Of a stretch of 64,000 nt of DNA, positions 12,288-21,925 are shown one piece after another. This stretch comes from Odontocerum albicorne. Taxonomy: Eukaryota > Arthropoda > Insecta > Trichoptera > Odontoceridae. Position 1 is the stretch's first letter. Each line of letters opens with the position of its first letter. The notes below the pieces were generated by a model. That model did no database searches, was not told where the DNA came from, and worked only from the letters and a program-made list of their open reading frames with translations. The stretch covers positions 18,365,327 through 18,429,326 of the forward strand of contig OX463864.1 in assembly GCA_949825065.1 (NCBI GenBank). The letters are read 5' to 3'. The translations under genes were made by a program, and so were the position numbers.

Positions 12288-13239
12288 TGAGGCATATCCA
12301 GAAACTAAGTGTACTGAATTTTTGTAGGTTACAATTTTTTTATTTAAACAAAAAAATTACGTGGTTACCGTAGTACATATGTAAGCTATTTTTCGACATA
12401 GTCGCCATTCCTCTCAATGCAGGTGGTGAAGCGGGGTATCAACTTTTTGATGCCTTCCTCGAAGTAGTTTCCCGCCAACCCCTCCGTCCACTTTTCCACC
12501 TCCTCATTTACCTCCTCGTCGGTTGAAAACCTTTTTCCAGCCATGTGCAGCTTCAGGGAGGTAAAGAGATAGTAATCTGAAGGTGCTAGGTCAGGGGAAT
12601 GCGCGGGATGGTTCAGGACATCCCATTTAAACGAGGCGAGCAGTTCCTTCGTGGCGTTGGCCGTGTGTGGTCTTGCATTGTCGTGCAGCAGGCAGACTCC
12701 CTTTGTCAGCATGCCTCTCCTCTTGTTCTGAATCGCCCTCCGCAATTTTTTTAGGGTCTCACAGTATCTTGCATAGTTGATGGTCTCCCCTTGAGGCATA
12801 TATTCAATTAAACTTATGCCTTGACAGTCCCAAAACACGGATGCCATGATTTTCTTGGCTGAAATTGTGGTTTTGAACTTTTTGGCGGAGGGTGAAGAGG
12901 TGTGACGCCACTGTTGAGACTGCCTTTTGGTTTCAGGCGTGCAGTGTGCAACCCAAGTTTCATCTCCAGTAACGATGAAGCGGAGAAATTCATCTCCATG
13001 GAGTTTGCAGCGCCTCAAAAACTCTTGCCTTTTTACAAAATTTCGCACTTGGCGGGAGATTGGTTTGACATTTTTCACGAAACGTGTTGTCGCGTCGAGA
13101 CTTCTCAACGTACTGACCTCGAACCGGTCTCGTTGCGGAGGGGAAGGGTCAGTCTACACGGAAGTGTAGCCAACATGTCGAAAATAAAATCCATCCGGTC
13201 GTGAGAGCCTCAGTACACTTACTTTCTGGATACGCCTCG
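12288..13239 (-). mobile_element. Internally deleted mariner, copy 1
   Basis: The element is 952 bp and flanked by TA at 12286-12287 and 13240-13241. Its terminal inverted repeats read CGAGGCGTATCCAGAAAGTA at the right end (minus strand) and TGAGGCATATCCAGAAACTA at the left. A mariner is normally about 1.3 kb, so about 350 bp are missing, all from the N-terminal coding part. A sister copy with almost the same deletion lies at 55569-56526. Confidence 0.93.
12386..13030 (-). pseudogene. Mariner transposase, N-terminal DNA-binding domain deleted
   Basis: The recognisable frame starts near RQEFLRRCKLHGDEF and runs to a stop at 12386. It has all three catalytic aspartates of a D34D mariner: the D of VTGDETWV, the D of LLHDNARPH and the last D of HSPDLAPSDYYLF; 34 residues separate the last two. 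The native start survives as an ATG encoding MSNQSPAKCEI near 13072, but in a different frame, and the ~115 residues between it and RQEF (both helix-turn-helix modules) are gone. The catalytic domain is open but should not bind its own ends. It is a dead transposase whose ends could still be mobilised in trans. The longer frame reaching 13108 uses non-native codons upstream. Confidence 0.9.
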
Positions 13240-13384
13240 TACGTTTTATTAAAAAAAAAAAACCGTTTTAAAACCCCTATTGATAAACCCTTCGTGTTTA
13301 TTTATTTTACAAATTTAATTCGTAATTTGTTCACAACCTTTTCTCTCAGCTGATGATAGTGACAAATTAGTAACAGTTAACTTT

Positions 13385-13705
13385 TCATTGGAAATTGCTA
13401 AACTTAAGGTTGATGTTTTGAGGAAGATGAAGAAGAGTTTGGGCATGTGGAACGAATGAATGAGGAAATACTGACAAAATAAACATGCAGTGCAAATGTG
13501 AGTGGAAGAGAAGGACCAAGGAATGTTTGGTTGGATCAAGTAAATTATATTTTGAAAGAAGAAGATACAATAAGAGAAATCTTAGAAATTGTATGATGAG
13601 GTGTATGGATGTAGAAGAGGGGAAATATTTGTGTTCCGATTAAGAAAAACTGGTGCTCTCCTCTCTGCCTACCCTGACAGGGAAACGGCGTGATTGTATG
13701 TAAAT
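13385..13705 (+). pseudogene. LINE-A 3' end fragment
   Basis: The stretch AAGATGAAGAAGAGTTTGGG, GCATGTGGAACGAATGAATG, then GTGGAAGAGAAGGACCAAGG parallels the better-preserved copy at 25055-25440 (LSKMKKSTLRWFGHVEQMNE...). It ends with the family signature CTGCCTACCCTGACAGGGAA followed by ACGGCGTGAT. Frameshifts and stops break it. This is the extreme C-terminus and 3' UTR of a non-LTR retrotransposon. Confidence 0.7.
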
Positions 13706-13732
13706 ATAAACCGCTAAACATGGATTTTTTTA

Positions 13733-13970
13733 TTACACAATAACCTAGCTGGCTTATTACCATGTGGCAATATCTTCCAAACAACCAAACATATGCTATA
13801 CACTTAGGTCTTAAGTGAATACAAAATTGAAATCTTTAATGGATTTCAACGGGAAATGTTATAAAAAAAAGAAAAAAAAAATGGATTTCAACGGGACTCA
13901 AATCCACGACCTCCGTGTCGAAAGACAGGCGTTTTGTCAAGAAAACCACCGTGCTCGTCAATCTTCTCAA
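13733..13970 (-). mobile_element. Degenerate tRNA-derived SINE with internal duplication
   Basis: The minus strand shows a tRNA-like head (CACGGAGGTCGTGGATTTGA) and the SINE tail motif at the left end (CCTAGCTGGCTTATTACCAT on the plus strand). ATGGATTTCAACGGGA is repeated at 13839 and 13880 around an A-rich stretch, a local duplication inside the element. The order of the tRNA-like parts is disturbed, so the copy is old. Confidence 0.6.
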
Positions 13971-13984
13971 TGTGAACAACTTGA

Positions 13985-14516
13985 GGGTCCAAGGCCCAAA
14001 TTCGTAGAAGTGTATTTTTTTATTTGAATTTAAATATTTATATAAATGCATGTTTTATGGATATCACCCAATCAACAAATTATCATTTCAATAATATTAA
14101 TTCTATGTCAGATTTTATGGATGCGAGACATTGACCGTTCTATTATGGCGCTACAATAAACTTCTTCACAGTTATAACCTGTCCCAAACACGTGGTGCTA
14201 TAAAACGGTCCATATTTTGACCACATGTTGCTCGCTTCCTGGTCGATTTTATTAACATGTTTGGTAATAATAGACAGATAGTGATCACATTTATTTGACT
14301 ACATTCTTTACATGACCTGCGACCTGGCAAACTTGTTGGGAAAGGGTTAATTTATTTGACTACATTCTTTACATAACCTGTGACCTGGTAAACTTGTTGG
14401 TCAATTTTTTATTTGTACTCTAATTACATAACTTACCATAAAATGAATTCTAGTTCGATATCACCACCACTCACGCTTTTATGGGGACAAAACAAGTCCC
14501 CATATACACTAGAACA
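13985..14516. repeat. Intergenic stretch with one direct duplication
   Basis: A segment of about 52 bp (TTTATTTGACTACATTCTTT, then ACCTGCGACCTGGCAAACTT) at about 14298-14340 is repeated at about 14351-14400 with four or so differences. Nothing else is recognisable here. Confidence 0.7.
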
Positions 14517-14524
14517 GCTGTCGG

Positions 14525-15014
14525 CAACCTATGGCACGCGTGCCACTAGGTGGCACGGCATAAAGAATGGCAAATAATAATACAAAATTCTTCAGTACAC
14601 TAACAAAAATAAATTCTTAAAAAAATATTCTTATTATAGTTACACTAGTTTGATTTCAATGGCGATCGCCACCATTTCCATAGGATTTCCAAATTACGTG
14701 CATAATTTCTTAAACGAAACGGCTCGTTTTTTTATACGAAATTATCAGTTTTTGATAGGGAAAATCTAAATTCTCGCTTTAATTTTGAACAGAGCCTCCA
14801 ATTTATATTGCGCATAGGTCATGTAAGTAATTTAAATTAGAATTAAGTAATATTATAGTAATTGAATAAATATTCAACTTCTTAAATATAGATTTTTAAT
14901 TTTAAAATATCCACCCCCCCTGGAAAAAATCGTGGATTTGTCAATGGCACGAGGAGTGTTCAATACTTAAAAAAAGTGGCATTTCAGTACATAGATAGAG
15001 ATTGTCGACCGCTG
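14525..15014. mobile_element. hAT-type non-autonomous element (490 bp)
   Basis: The perfect 8-bp target-site duplication CACTAGAA lies at 14517-14524 and 15015-15022. The imperfect terminal inverted repeats are CAGCTGTCGGCAACC (left) and CAGCGGTCGACAATC (right, minus strand). The left end continues with the self-complementary GGCACGCGTGCC. No transposase frame is present, so it depends on a hAT transposase elsewhere. The 8-bp duplication and CAG-type ends are diagnostic of the hAT superfamily. Confidence 0.9.
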
Positions 15015-15235
15015 CACTAGAAGATTGAAAACTTCTTTATTTTTTGGGCAGTAAAATTACGTTACCTCATATCACGTAATTTTCGTAATTTAAACTTATG
15101 TAACTTAATTAAAAGTGATACATCATCTTATCAGATTTTGATACTTTCCCTTCCGAGTATAAATGTTTTAGTGCCCCATTTACTTTACGTCTTGTCACTA
15201 AACCCCGCTTGATACCCTTCGTAAGTATTAATACT

Positions 15236-16955
15236 TAAGAATTAGGAATCAAAAAACCCCTCGTAATTCCAGAATAAGAGGTAAAGAAAATCCCTCATTA
15301 CTCAAGAATAAGAGGTTAAGAAAAACCCTCGTAACTCGAAAAAAAGAAGTCAAGAAAAACCCTCGTAATGAAGAATAATGAGTCAATAAAACCTCGCGGT
15401 ACTCAAGAATAAGAGGTTACGAAAAATCCTCGTAACTCAAGAATAAAAAGTTTAGAAAACCCCTCATAACTCAAGAATAAGACATTAAGAAAAATCACCA
15501 TCATTCAAAAATAAGAGTTTAAAAAAAAACCCTTCTAAATCAATAATAAGAAGTTAAGAAAAAAACTCGCTTTGGAGAATAAATCAAGAAAATCCTGCAG
15601 AACTCGATATTGGGAGGTTAAGAAAAACCCTCTTAACTCAGGAATGTAAACTTAAGAAAAACGCTCGTCACTCAAGAATAAAAAGTCAAGAGAACTCTTA
15701 ACTATTCAAGAATAAGAGGTAAAGAAAATCTCTCGTAACTCAACAATAAGAGGTTAAGAAAAACCCTCGTAACTCAAGAATAAAAAGTTTAGAAAAAACT
15801 CTCATAACTCAAGAATAAGAAAAACTCTCGTAAATCAAGAATAAAATATTAAGAAAAATCACCATAATTCAAAAATAAGAGTTTAAAAAAACCCTTGTAA
15901 CTCAATAATAAGAAGTTAAGTAAAAAACTGGCTTTGGAGAATAAATCAAGAAAATCCTGCAGAACTCGATATTGGGAGGTTAAGAAAAACCCTCTTAACT
16001 CAGGAATGTAAACTTAAGAAAAACGCTCGTCACTCAAGAATAAAAAGTCAAGAGAACTCTTAACTATTCAAGAATAAGAGGTAAAGAAAATCTCTCGTAA
16101 CTCAACAATAAGAGGTTAAGAAAAACCCTCGTAACTCAAGAATAAAAAGTTTAGAAAAAACTCTCATAACTCAAGAATAAGAAAAACTCTCGTAAATCAA
16201 GAATAAAATATTAAGAAAAATCACCATAATTCAAAAATAAGAGTTTAAAAAACCCTTGTAACTCAATAATAAGAAGTTAAGTAAAAAACTGGCTTTGGAG
16301 AATAAATCAAGAAAATCCTGCAGAATTCGACTTTGGGAGGTTAAGAAAAACCCTCTTAACTCAGGAATGTAAACTTAAGAAAAACGCTCGTCACTCAAGA
16401 ATAAAAAGTCAAGAGAACTCTTAACTATTCAAGAATAAGAGGTAAAGAAAATCTCTCGTAACTCAACAATAAGAGGTTAAGAAAAACCCTCGTAACTCAA
16501 GAATAAAAAGTTTAGAAAAAACTCTCATAACTCAAGAATAAGAAAAACTCTCGTAAATCAAGAATAAAATATTAAGAAAAATCACCATAATTCAAAAATA
16601 AGAGTTTAAAAAAACCCTTGTAACTCAATAATAAGAAGTTAAGAAAAAAACTCGCTATGGAGAATAAATCAAGAAAATCCTGCAGAACTCAACATTAATT
16701 AAGAGGTTAAGAAAAACCTTCTTAACTCAGGAATTTAAACTTAAGGAAAACGCTCGTCACTCAAGAATAAAAAGTCAAGAAAACCCTAACTGTTCAAGAA
16801 TAAGAGGTAAAGAAAATCTCTCGTAACTCAACAATAAGAGGTTAAGAAAAACCCTCGTAACTCAAGAATAAGAAGTCAAGAAAAATTCCTGCAACTCAGT
16901 AATAAGAAGTCAAGAAAATCCGCGCAACTCAAGAATAATAAATTAAGAAAAACCA
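15236..16955. repeat. 36-bp minisatellite with a 361-bp higher-order unit
   Basis: The basic motif is CTCGTAACTCAAGAATAAGA then GGTTAAGAAAAACC, about 36 bp, with many indels. A marker segment (CAGAACTCGATATTGGGAGG, with TCAGGAATGTAAACTTAAG after it) returns at about 15597, 15958, 16319 and 16680, so blocks of ten monomers repeat every ~361 bp. The flanks have more divergent monomers. No coding potential. Confidence 0.93.
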
Positions 16956-17152
16956 GCCATTTATCCGGTAATCAGTCGGGGTAGTCCTCAAGGCTGATAA
17001 TTCCAGCGTATTTATCACCACACCAAATTTGAGACATTGACAAAATGCCACGTTTTTATATTCTAACACCTTCCTGCGTCATATTTATAAAATTGACATC
17101 TCATGACCTGATGTTGTAAAAAATTCATTATTCATTTCAATGTGACATTTAT
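16956..17152. other. Short unassigned spacer
   Basis: About 200 bp between the minisatellite and the mariner; no feature seen. Confidence 0.5.
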
Positions 17153-17154
17153 TA

Positions 17155-18450
17155 TTAGGTCCTTACATATGAAATTGGCGTTTTGTTTGGGAGGAACATA
17201 AAGTTGATTTTTTTTTAATATAATATATTTATTTAATCAAAGTATGTACCATTGCTATCTATGCACTTTTGCCATCTCATAGGTAGTTCATCGATCCCTT
17301 TACTAAAAAAACCATTCGGACGGGAATCAATAAAATCTTTGAAGTCGGTTTGGACTGCCCCATCGGAGTTGAATTTTTTCCCTTGCAAGAAGTTATCCAA
17401 ATTTCGAAAAAAATAGTAATCTGTTGGGGCAAGGTCCGGAGAGTACGGTGGATGTCTTAGACATTCCAATTGAAGCTCTTCTAATTTGGTACCCGTCTGT
17501 TGTGTAGTGTGTGGTCTAGCGTTATCATGAAGCAGCAGTGGCCTAGAGCGATTAACCAGCCTCGGTTGTTTAGCAGCTAGCTTTTCCATCATGGTTTGCA
17601 GTTGCTGACAATAGACATCTGCCGTAATCGTCTGGCCAAATTTAAGAAAGCTGTAGTGAACGACACCAGCACTAGTCCACCAAACGCTCACAAGTAACTT
17701 TTTTGGAGTCAATTTTCGCTTGGGGCATGGTTTGGCTGGTTTGGCTGGTTTGGCAGGGTTCAGCCATTGCGATGAGCGCTTCCGATTATCATACAGGATC
17801 CACTTTTCATCACAGGTAATGATTCGATTCAAAATCCCTTCATTATTGTGCCGGTTGAGTAATGCAACGCAGCAGTCAACGCGCGTTTGTTGATTTGCTT
17901 CACTCAATTCGTGAGGTACCCACCTTTCAAGCTTTTTCACCTTCCCAATTTGCTTCAAGTGGATTAAAACAGTTTTATCACTAACACCGCAGCCTGCAGC
18001 TAACTCGGACGTGGTTTGCGATGGATCCGCTTCCACAATAGCCTTCAATTCTTCATTATCAACTTTGGTCTCCGGCCGTCCACGGGACTTTTTCTGCAGG
18101 TCGAAATTTCCAGAACGAAAACGTTGGAACCAAAAACGCACTGTGTTTTCTTTTGCGGCACCGTCGCCATACACATCATTAATCCTTCGAGCCGTTTCTG
18201 CAGCACTGGTGCCACGGTGGAACTCGTACTCGTAAATAACGCGATATTTCAAGTTTTCCATTTTGTAAACTGAGTGACGCAAAGAAAAAAAACAATTGAG
18301 AAAAAAACAAATGAATTATAATTTTCGAAACACAAATACTTGAGTAAATAGCTGTATAAATTTTAATTTGGAATTCCTAACCAAAGAGAAGATATTTGAG
18401 ATCAAAGTTGCCAGTACGGCAAAACGCCAATTTCATATGTAAGGACCTAA
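17155..18450 (-). mobile_element. Full-length mariner element, apparently intact
   Basis: The element is 1296 bp between TA dinucleotides at 17153-17154 and 18451-18452. The terminal inverted repeats match perfectly for about 31 bp; the outer 20 bases are TTAGGTCCTTACATATGAAA. It encodes one uninterrupted transposase on the minus strand. A sister copy of 1287 bp lies at 47431-48717; the 9-bp difference is an extra copy of TGGTTTGGC in the coding region. Confidence 0.97.
17233..18261 (-). CDS. Mariner transposase (342 aa), catalytic triad intact
   Basis: This is a cut-and-paste transposase that binds the element's inverted repeats and excises it for insertion at TA. I start at the ATG of MENLKYRVIYEYEFHRGTSA; an in-frame TTG seven codons upstream is not needed. 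Residues ~1-50 form the first helix-turn-helix (AAETARRINDVYG...RFWFQRF) and ~70-110 the second (ELKAIVEADPSQTTSELAAG). The family linker WVPHEL is at 114-119. The D34D catalytic triad is complete: D151 in TCDEKWILYD, D246 in LLHDNARPH and D281 in YSPDLAPTDYYFF, with 34 residues between the last two. It ends with WQKCIDSNGTYFD. Length and motifs fit the family (about 340-350 aa). A PAKPAKPAKP run at 169-178 comes from a small 9-bp expansion. The related 47-kb copy has a nonsense codon, so this is the only transposase here that could be active; activity itself is not shown. Confidence 0.95.
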   Translation of the reverse strand: MENLKYRVIYEYEFHRGTSAAETARRINDVYGDGAAKENTVRFWFQRFRSGNFDLQKKSRGRPETKVDNEELKAIVEADPSQTTSELAAGCGVSDKTVLIHLKQIGKVKKLERWVPHELSEANQQTRVDCCVALLNRHNNEGILNRIITCDEKWILYDNRKRSSQWLNPAKPAKPAKPCPKRKLTPKKLLVSVWWTSAGVVHYSFLKFGQTITADVYCQQLQTMMEKLAAKQPRLVNRSRPLLLHDNARPHTTQQTGTKLEELQLECLRHPPYSPDLAPTDYYFFRNLDNFLQGKKFNSDGAVQTDFKDFIDSRPNGFFSKGIDELPMRWQKCIDSNGTYFD

Positions 18451-18452
18451 TA

Positions 18453-18840
18453 GTTTTATTTATCCGTAAAAAAGTTTTACATTATGTACGAGTATAAGAT
18501 GTTAATATTTTAATTTGACACCTTTTTGTTTTATTATTAAGGAGAAATTAATGATCGCGCTGTCTGAGCTGAGCTGTTTTGCTTATCTTAAGAATTCTTT
18601 ATGACGAAATTGTTTGATCCAGTGTTTCACAGCGTGACCCAGACGTGGCACGCCGTGATCCAAGTGTGGCGCAGACTTGGTGTCTGACTCACACATCCCT
18701 GTGGGATATTTAATTTTTTTGATTGCAATATTGTCTTATGCATTGTCTCGTGTTTTCAACGTCGTTTTTACGCAATGTTAGGCGTTGAACATTTCGTTAA
18801 AATAAAACGTTTTTATTTGTTTTATTATTTTAATATGGTA
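18453..18840. other. Spacer with no recognised feature
   Basis: AT-rich DNA between the mariner and the 31-bp array. It holds the octamer TACGAGTA at 18487-18494 and nothing else I can assign. Confidence 0.5.
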
Positions 18841-18845
18841 ATGGA

Positions 18846-19545
18846 AAAATGTGAAAGGAAAAATAAATGCGACATATGGAAGAACGATGAAAAATAAATG
18901 CGATATATGGGAGCACGATGAAAAATAAATGCGATATATGAGAGAACGATGAAAAATAAATGCGATGTATGGGAGAACGATGAAAAATAAATGCGATATA
19001 TGGAAGAACGATGAAAAATAAATGCGATATATGAGAGAACGATGAAAAATAAATGCGATATATGGGAGAACGATGGAAAATAAATGCGATATATGGGAGA
19101 ACGATGAAAAATAAATGCGATATATGGGAGAACGATGAAAAATAAATGTGACATATGAGAGAACGATGAAAAATAAATGCGATATATGTGAGAACGATGA
19201 AAAATAAATGCGATATATGGGAGAACGATTGAAGATTGGAACAAGTTGAGGAATTCTGCTATTTGGGTAGTATTTTTTTAGATGGTGGAAGATTTGTACT
19301 TCAGTAACTTCTGTACTTAGAGAACGATGTAAAATAAATGCGATATATGTGAGAACGATGAAAAATAAATGCGGTATATGGGAGAACGATGAAAAATATA
19401 TACGATATATGAGAGAACGATGAAAAATAAATGCAATATATGGGAAACCGATGAAAAATAAATGCGATATATTGGAGAACGATGAAAAATAAATGCGATA
19501 TATGGGAGAACGAGGAAAAATAAATGCGATATATGGGAGAACGAT
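18846..19545. repeat. 31-bp minisatellite in two blocks
   Basis: The unit GAACGATGAAAAATAAATGC plus GATATATGGGA repeats about 12 times from 18846 to 19228 and about 7 times from 19320 to 19545. Because 31 is not a multiple of three, all frames are read in turn. That explains a long minus-strand open frame of repeating FIFHRSPIYRIYFSSF peptides, which I do not call a gene. The two blocks are separated by, and end at, two copies of a reverse-transcriptase fragment. Confidence 0.95.
19229..19318 (+). pseudogene. LINE reverse-transcriptase fragment, spacer copy 1
   Basis: The plus strand encodes LEQVEEFCYLGSIFLDGGRF. This matches the VxxFxYLGSxI...DGG motif that follows the catalytic core in many LINE reverse transcriptases. 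It sits between the two blocks of the 31-bp minisatellite. Confidence 0.7.
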
Positions 19546-19622
19546 GGAAGATTGGAACAAGTTGAGGAATTCTGCTATTTGGTTAGTATTTTTTTAGATG
19601 GTGGAAGAGTTGTACTTCAGCA
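19545..19622 (+). pseudogene. LINE reverse-transcriptase fragment, spacer copy 2
   Basis: A near-identical duplicate of 19229-19305 (LEQVEEFCYLVSIFLDGGRV) closes the second 31-bp block. The minisatellite block and its RT spacer were therefore duplicated as one unit. Confidence 0.7.
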
Positions 19623-19844
19623 ATCACAGTCTTGACAGATCACACCTTAAGCTCTCAACTATCAAATATTTAAGACAATCAGTAGGCTTAATCTGATGCT
19701 GCGTTTCATTAGACAGAGATTTATACAGCGCTATTTTTGTGTTGTTTTTCTTTTAAAGGAAATATATTAGAGTTACGAAATTCAGTGTAAAAGATGATGA
19801 TACTCCATTACAATATTTCAGTAACAACTTTGATTATGGGAATA

Positions 19845-20138
19845 AAACGTGGACGTGCAAAATGCTCGCACTGAGAATAATACGTAGGGTGGCAATGTAT
19901 GACACAATGCAGAATGAAGGAATTATGGATTATTGTGAACTTAAAGCTGGTGTGTTGAGTAAGATGAAGAAAAGCCCTTTGAGCTGGTTTGAGCATGTAG
20001 AACGAATGAATGAAGAAAGACTAACAAAAACAAATATAAAGTTTTGGTAGGCGTGAGAGACGAAGACCATGGAAGGTATGGCTGGAACTAGTGAATGATA
20101 TTTTTAAAGAAAGAAACGTTGAAAGTCGTATGAAAATG
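19845..20138 (+). pseudogene. LINE-A reverse transcriptase C-terminus
   Basis: The plus frame from 19862 reads MLALRIIRRVAMYDTMQNEG, then ELKAGVLSKMKKSPLSWFEH and VERMNEERLTK before a stop. This is the same C-terminal segment as at 25055-25336. It is probably continuous with the VEEFCYLGS piece upstream, as the order matches an RTE-like LINE. A possible LTR interrupts the 3' part, which seems to resume near 20543. Confidence 0.7.
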
Positions 20139-20189
20139 TATATGTCTTTAGCAGAATGGTTCTTATTGGAAGATATGATGAGGATGATT

Positions 20190-20527
20190 TGTTGATAAAT
20201 AATAAAACACGTTAGATCGCAATGCGGAAAGAGAGTTTATTTTTATAGTAACGTAGGTATTTATATATTTTTGGAATGTGCGCGATAGTGCGCTCGCGAT
20301 ATGCTTACGTCTCGCTTCTGTGAATGCAAATACGGTTATTGTCTTATGTAGGTATTCATCTAAATACGGAACTGGTGAGATAGCCGTGGTGCGTTCTCTC
20401 TCTCTGGCGTGTGGTGCGGTCGCTCTGCCGGCGTCAATGGCCGGCATGTGACCTTCGGACTGTTTACTATAATTTATCGAGGAATCCGAAGGTCGTTTCA
20501 TCGGTCATTGACCTTATGTATGCGACA
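20190..20527 (-). repeat. Candidate solo LTR (338 bp)
   Basis: On the minus strand the segment starts TGTCGCATAC and ends TTTATCAACA, giving TG...CA ends. It contains a TATA-like ATATATAAATAC and a later ATAAAAATAAAC polyadenylation-like stretch, the order expected in an LTR. It separates two parts of a LINE-A fragment. I find no matching 5-bp flanks (TGATT and ATATT), no second LTR and no internal gag-pol, so this is tentative. Confidence 0.35.
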
Positions 20528-20542
20528 ATATTCCGCGACGAC

Positions 20543-20655
20543 CGCCACATGTCTGTGGAAGAGGGTAAGGATGTGTGTCGAGATAAAGTCTAACGCCTTG
20601 TTTTCTCTGTCTACACCATCAGGGAGATGGCGTGATGGTATGTATGTATGTATTT
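20543..20655 (+). pseudogene. LINE-A 3' terminal fragment
   Basis: GTGGAAGAGGGTAAGGATGT and the signature TCTGTCTACACCATCAGGGA then GATGGCGTGATGGTATGTAT match the 3' terminus of LINE-A copies at 13600-13705 and 25340-25440. It is non-coding. Confidence 0.65.
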
Positions 20656-21052
20656 AATCAAATATTAAGGTGCCATATAATTCACCAATAACAAAGCCTA
20701 TTGTGTTGTTATACAACATTTTTTTCACGATATAAGTACCGACGCAAGGTCTCGTTTGGATTTTTGCATATTTTCTCTTCAGAAACAATTGTATTGCAAT
20801 ACATCTCGTTGTAATAATGTGTCTGGTCCATTGTGATGTCACAGCCACGCGTAACGAAATTTTCCGTTCGTGATCTATCTGCGAGTCGTGACGACGGAAG
20901 ACAATGAGGTGTGAGCAAGACTGCGGAAAAGCAGACAAAAGATAATTAGAAAATAATATACATAATAACAGTGTGTCGCAAAAAAATGTATCCACAATTT
21001 TAATCATTATAAAGTCTGTATTTATTAGCATACAGTTCCCTTTCAACGTTCA
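20656..21052. other. No recognised feature
   Basis: AT-rich DNA with short open frames on the minus strand that resemble nothing I know. Confidence 0.45.
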
Positions 21053-21246
21053 TAATAAACCAGGGGTTTCCAAACTACGGCCCGCGGGCCAACACCGGCC
21101 CGCGAGCACCACCAATCCGGCCCGCGGTCGTCATAGTTTATTTTGATTACATTGTATTATAAAATTTCCAATGTAAGTAAATCATACAAAATAATAATCA
21201 GATGTTTTTATTTAACGACCAATTAAGAAACACAATAAATTACATA

Positions 21247-21634
21247 CGAGGGCGGTCCGATAAGTACTTAGCCTCACCGCCCGATGGCACCCCTATCGCA
21301 AGAGCAATTTTTTATCGCGTAGTACATTCTCGTTGACAGCTACTGTCAAAATTTCAGCCGAATCGGACGCGTAGTTTTGTTTTGACCGCGTGTGGAAGCG
21401 AGCGTGTTCGCGGATTTGAGAAAAATGGAAAAAGAGCAATATCGGTCGGTGATTCGATTCTTGTTTTTGAAAGGGAAATCGCGCAGCGAAATCAAAGAGC
21501 GCTTGGATGCTGTGTACGGTGACTCTTCTCCTTCGATGGTGACCGTCAAAAATTGGTTTAACGAGTTTCAACGTGGTCGCACGTCGGTTTTTGATGAGCC
21601 ACGCCCAGGTGCCCCGAAAACGGCTATTACTTGA
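21247..21634 (+). mobile_element. Mariner 5' half, truncated
   Basis: TA at 21245-21246 is followed by a mariner end, CGAGGGCGGTCCGATAAGTA. I find no matching right end downstream, so the element is cut off near 21634. It belongs to a different mariner lineage from the 17-kb and 12-kb elements. Confidence 0.85.
21425..21634 (+). pseudogene. Mariner transposase N-terminal fragment (69 aa)
   Basis: From the ATG at 21425 the frame reads MEKEQYRSVIRFLFLKGKSR, then SEIKERLDAVYGDSSPSMVT and VKNWFNEFQRGRTSVFDEPR, and stops after PGAPKTAIT. This is the first helix-turn-helix and start of the linker of a mariner transposase. The second helix-turn-helix and the whole catalytic domain are missing. The open frame could in principle make a DNA-binding-only peptide, but nothing shows that it is expressed. 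Confidence 0.88.
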
Positions 21635-21699
21635 TTAATGTATTCCTTATGCCCAAACCGTTAAAGAGTAGTTTTTTTTATATTCCATGTATTATCCGT

Positions 21700-21925
21700 C
21701 TAGTTAAGTTTACAGTATTTAACATAACACTGCATGGAGTGTAAACATGGACGATGAGCAAGAAGGAAACAAACACGATAGATGTCTTCGAGATATGGTG
21801 TTGGTGGACAGATGTTCCATATTATATGGACCGCAAGGCGCACCAACGTCCCTAACATCAAAGAATTAGAGATTACCGAAATACTTTTGAGAACATGTAG
21901 CAAAAGAATCCTAACATACGAGTAT
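21700..21925 (+). pseudogene. LINE-C reverse transcriptase C-terminus
   Basis: Across frameshifts the plus strand encodes TLHGV-TWTMSKKETNTIDVFEIWCW, FHIIWTARRTNVPNIKELEI and TEILLRTCSKRILTY. This is the YGxETWT...FExWCWRR...WTxxxTN motif order of a LINE C-terminus (listed in pieces). The same fragment lies inverted at 34757-35015. It sits inside the hAT element. Confidence 0.75.

Noticed and set aside
12902..13204. Plus-strand frames opposite the mariner genes (also 18011-18273, 48278-48540, 56255-56491)
   Set aside because: They are antisense shadows of transposase coding sequence and carry no recognisable motifs.
18228..18235. TACTCGTA inside the two full-length mariner genes (and about 48492)
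   Set aside because: Here the octamer is ordinary coding sequence for YEYE in the transposase, so it is not counted as a scar.
18778..19560. 260-codon minus-strand open frame with FIFHRSPIYRIYFSSF repeats
   Set aside because: It is the 31-bp minisatellite read through all three frames; it includes LINE spacer sequence in antisense and has no other support.
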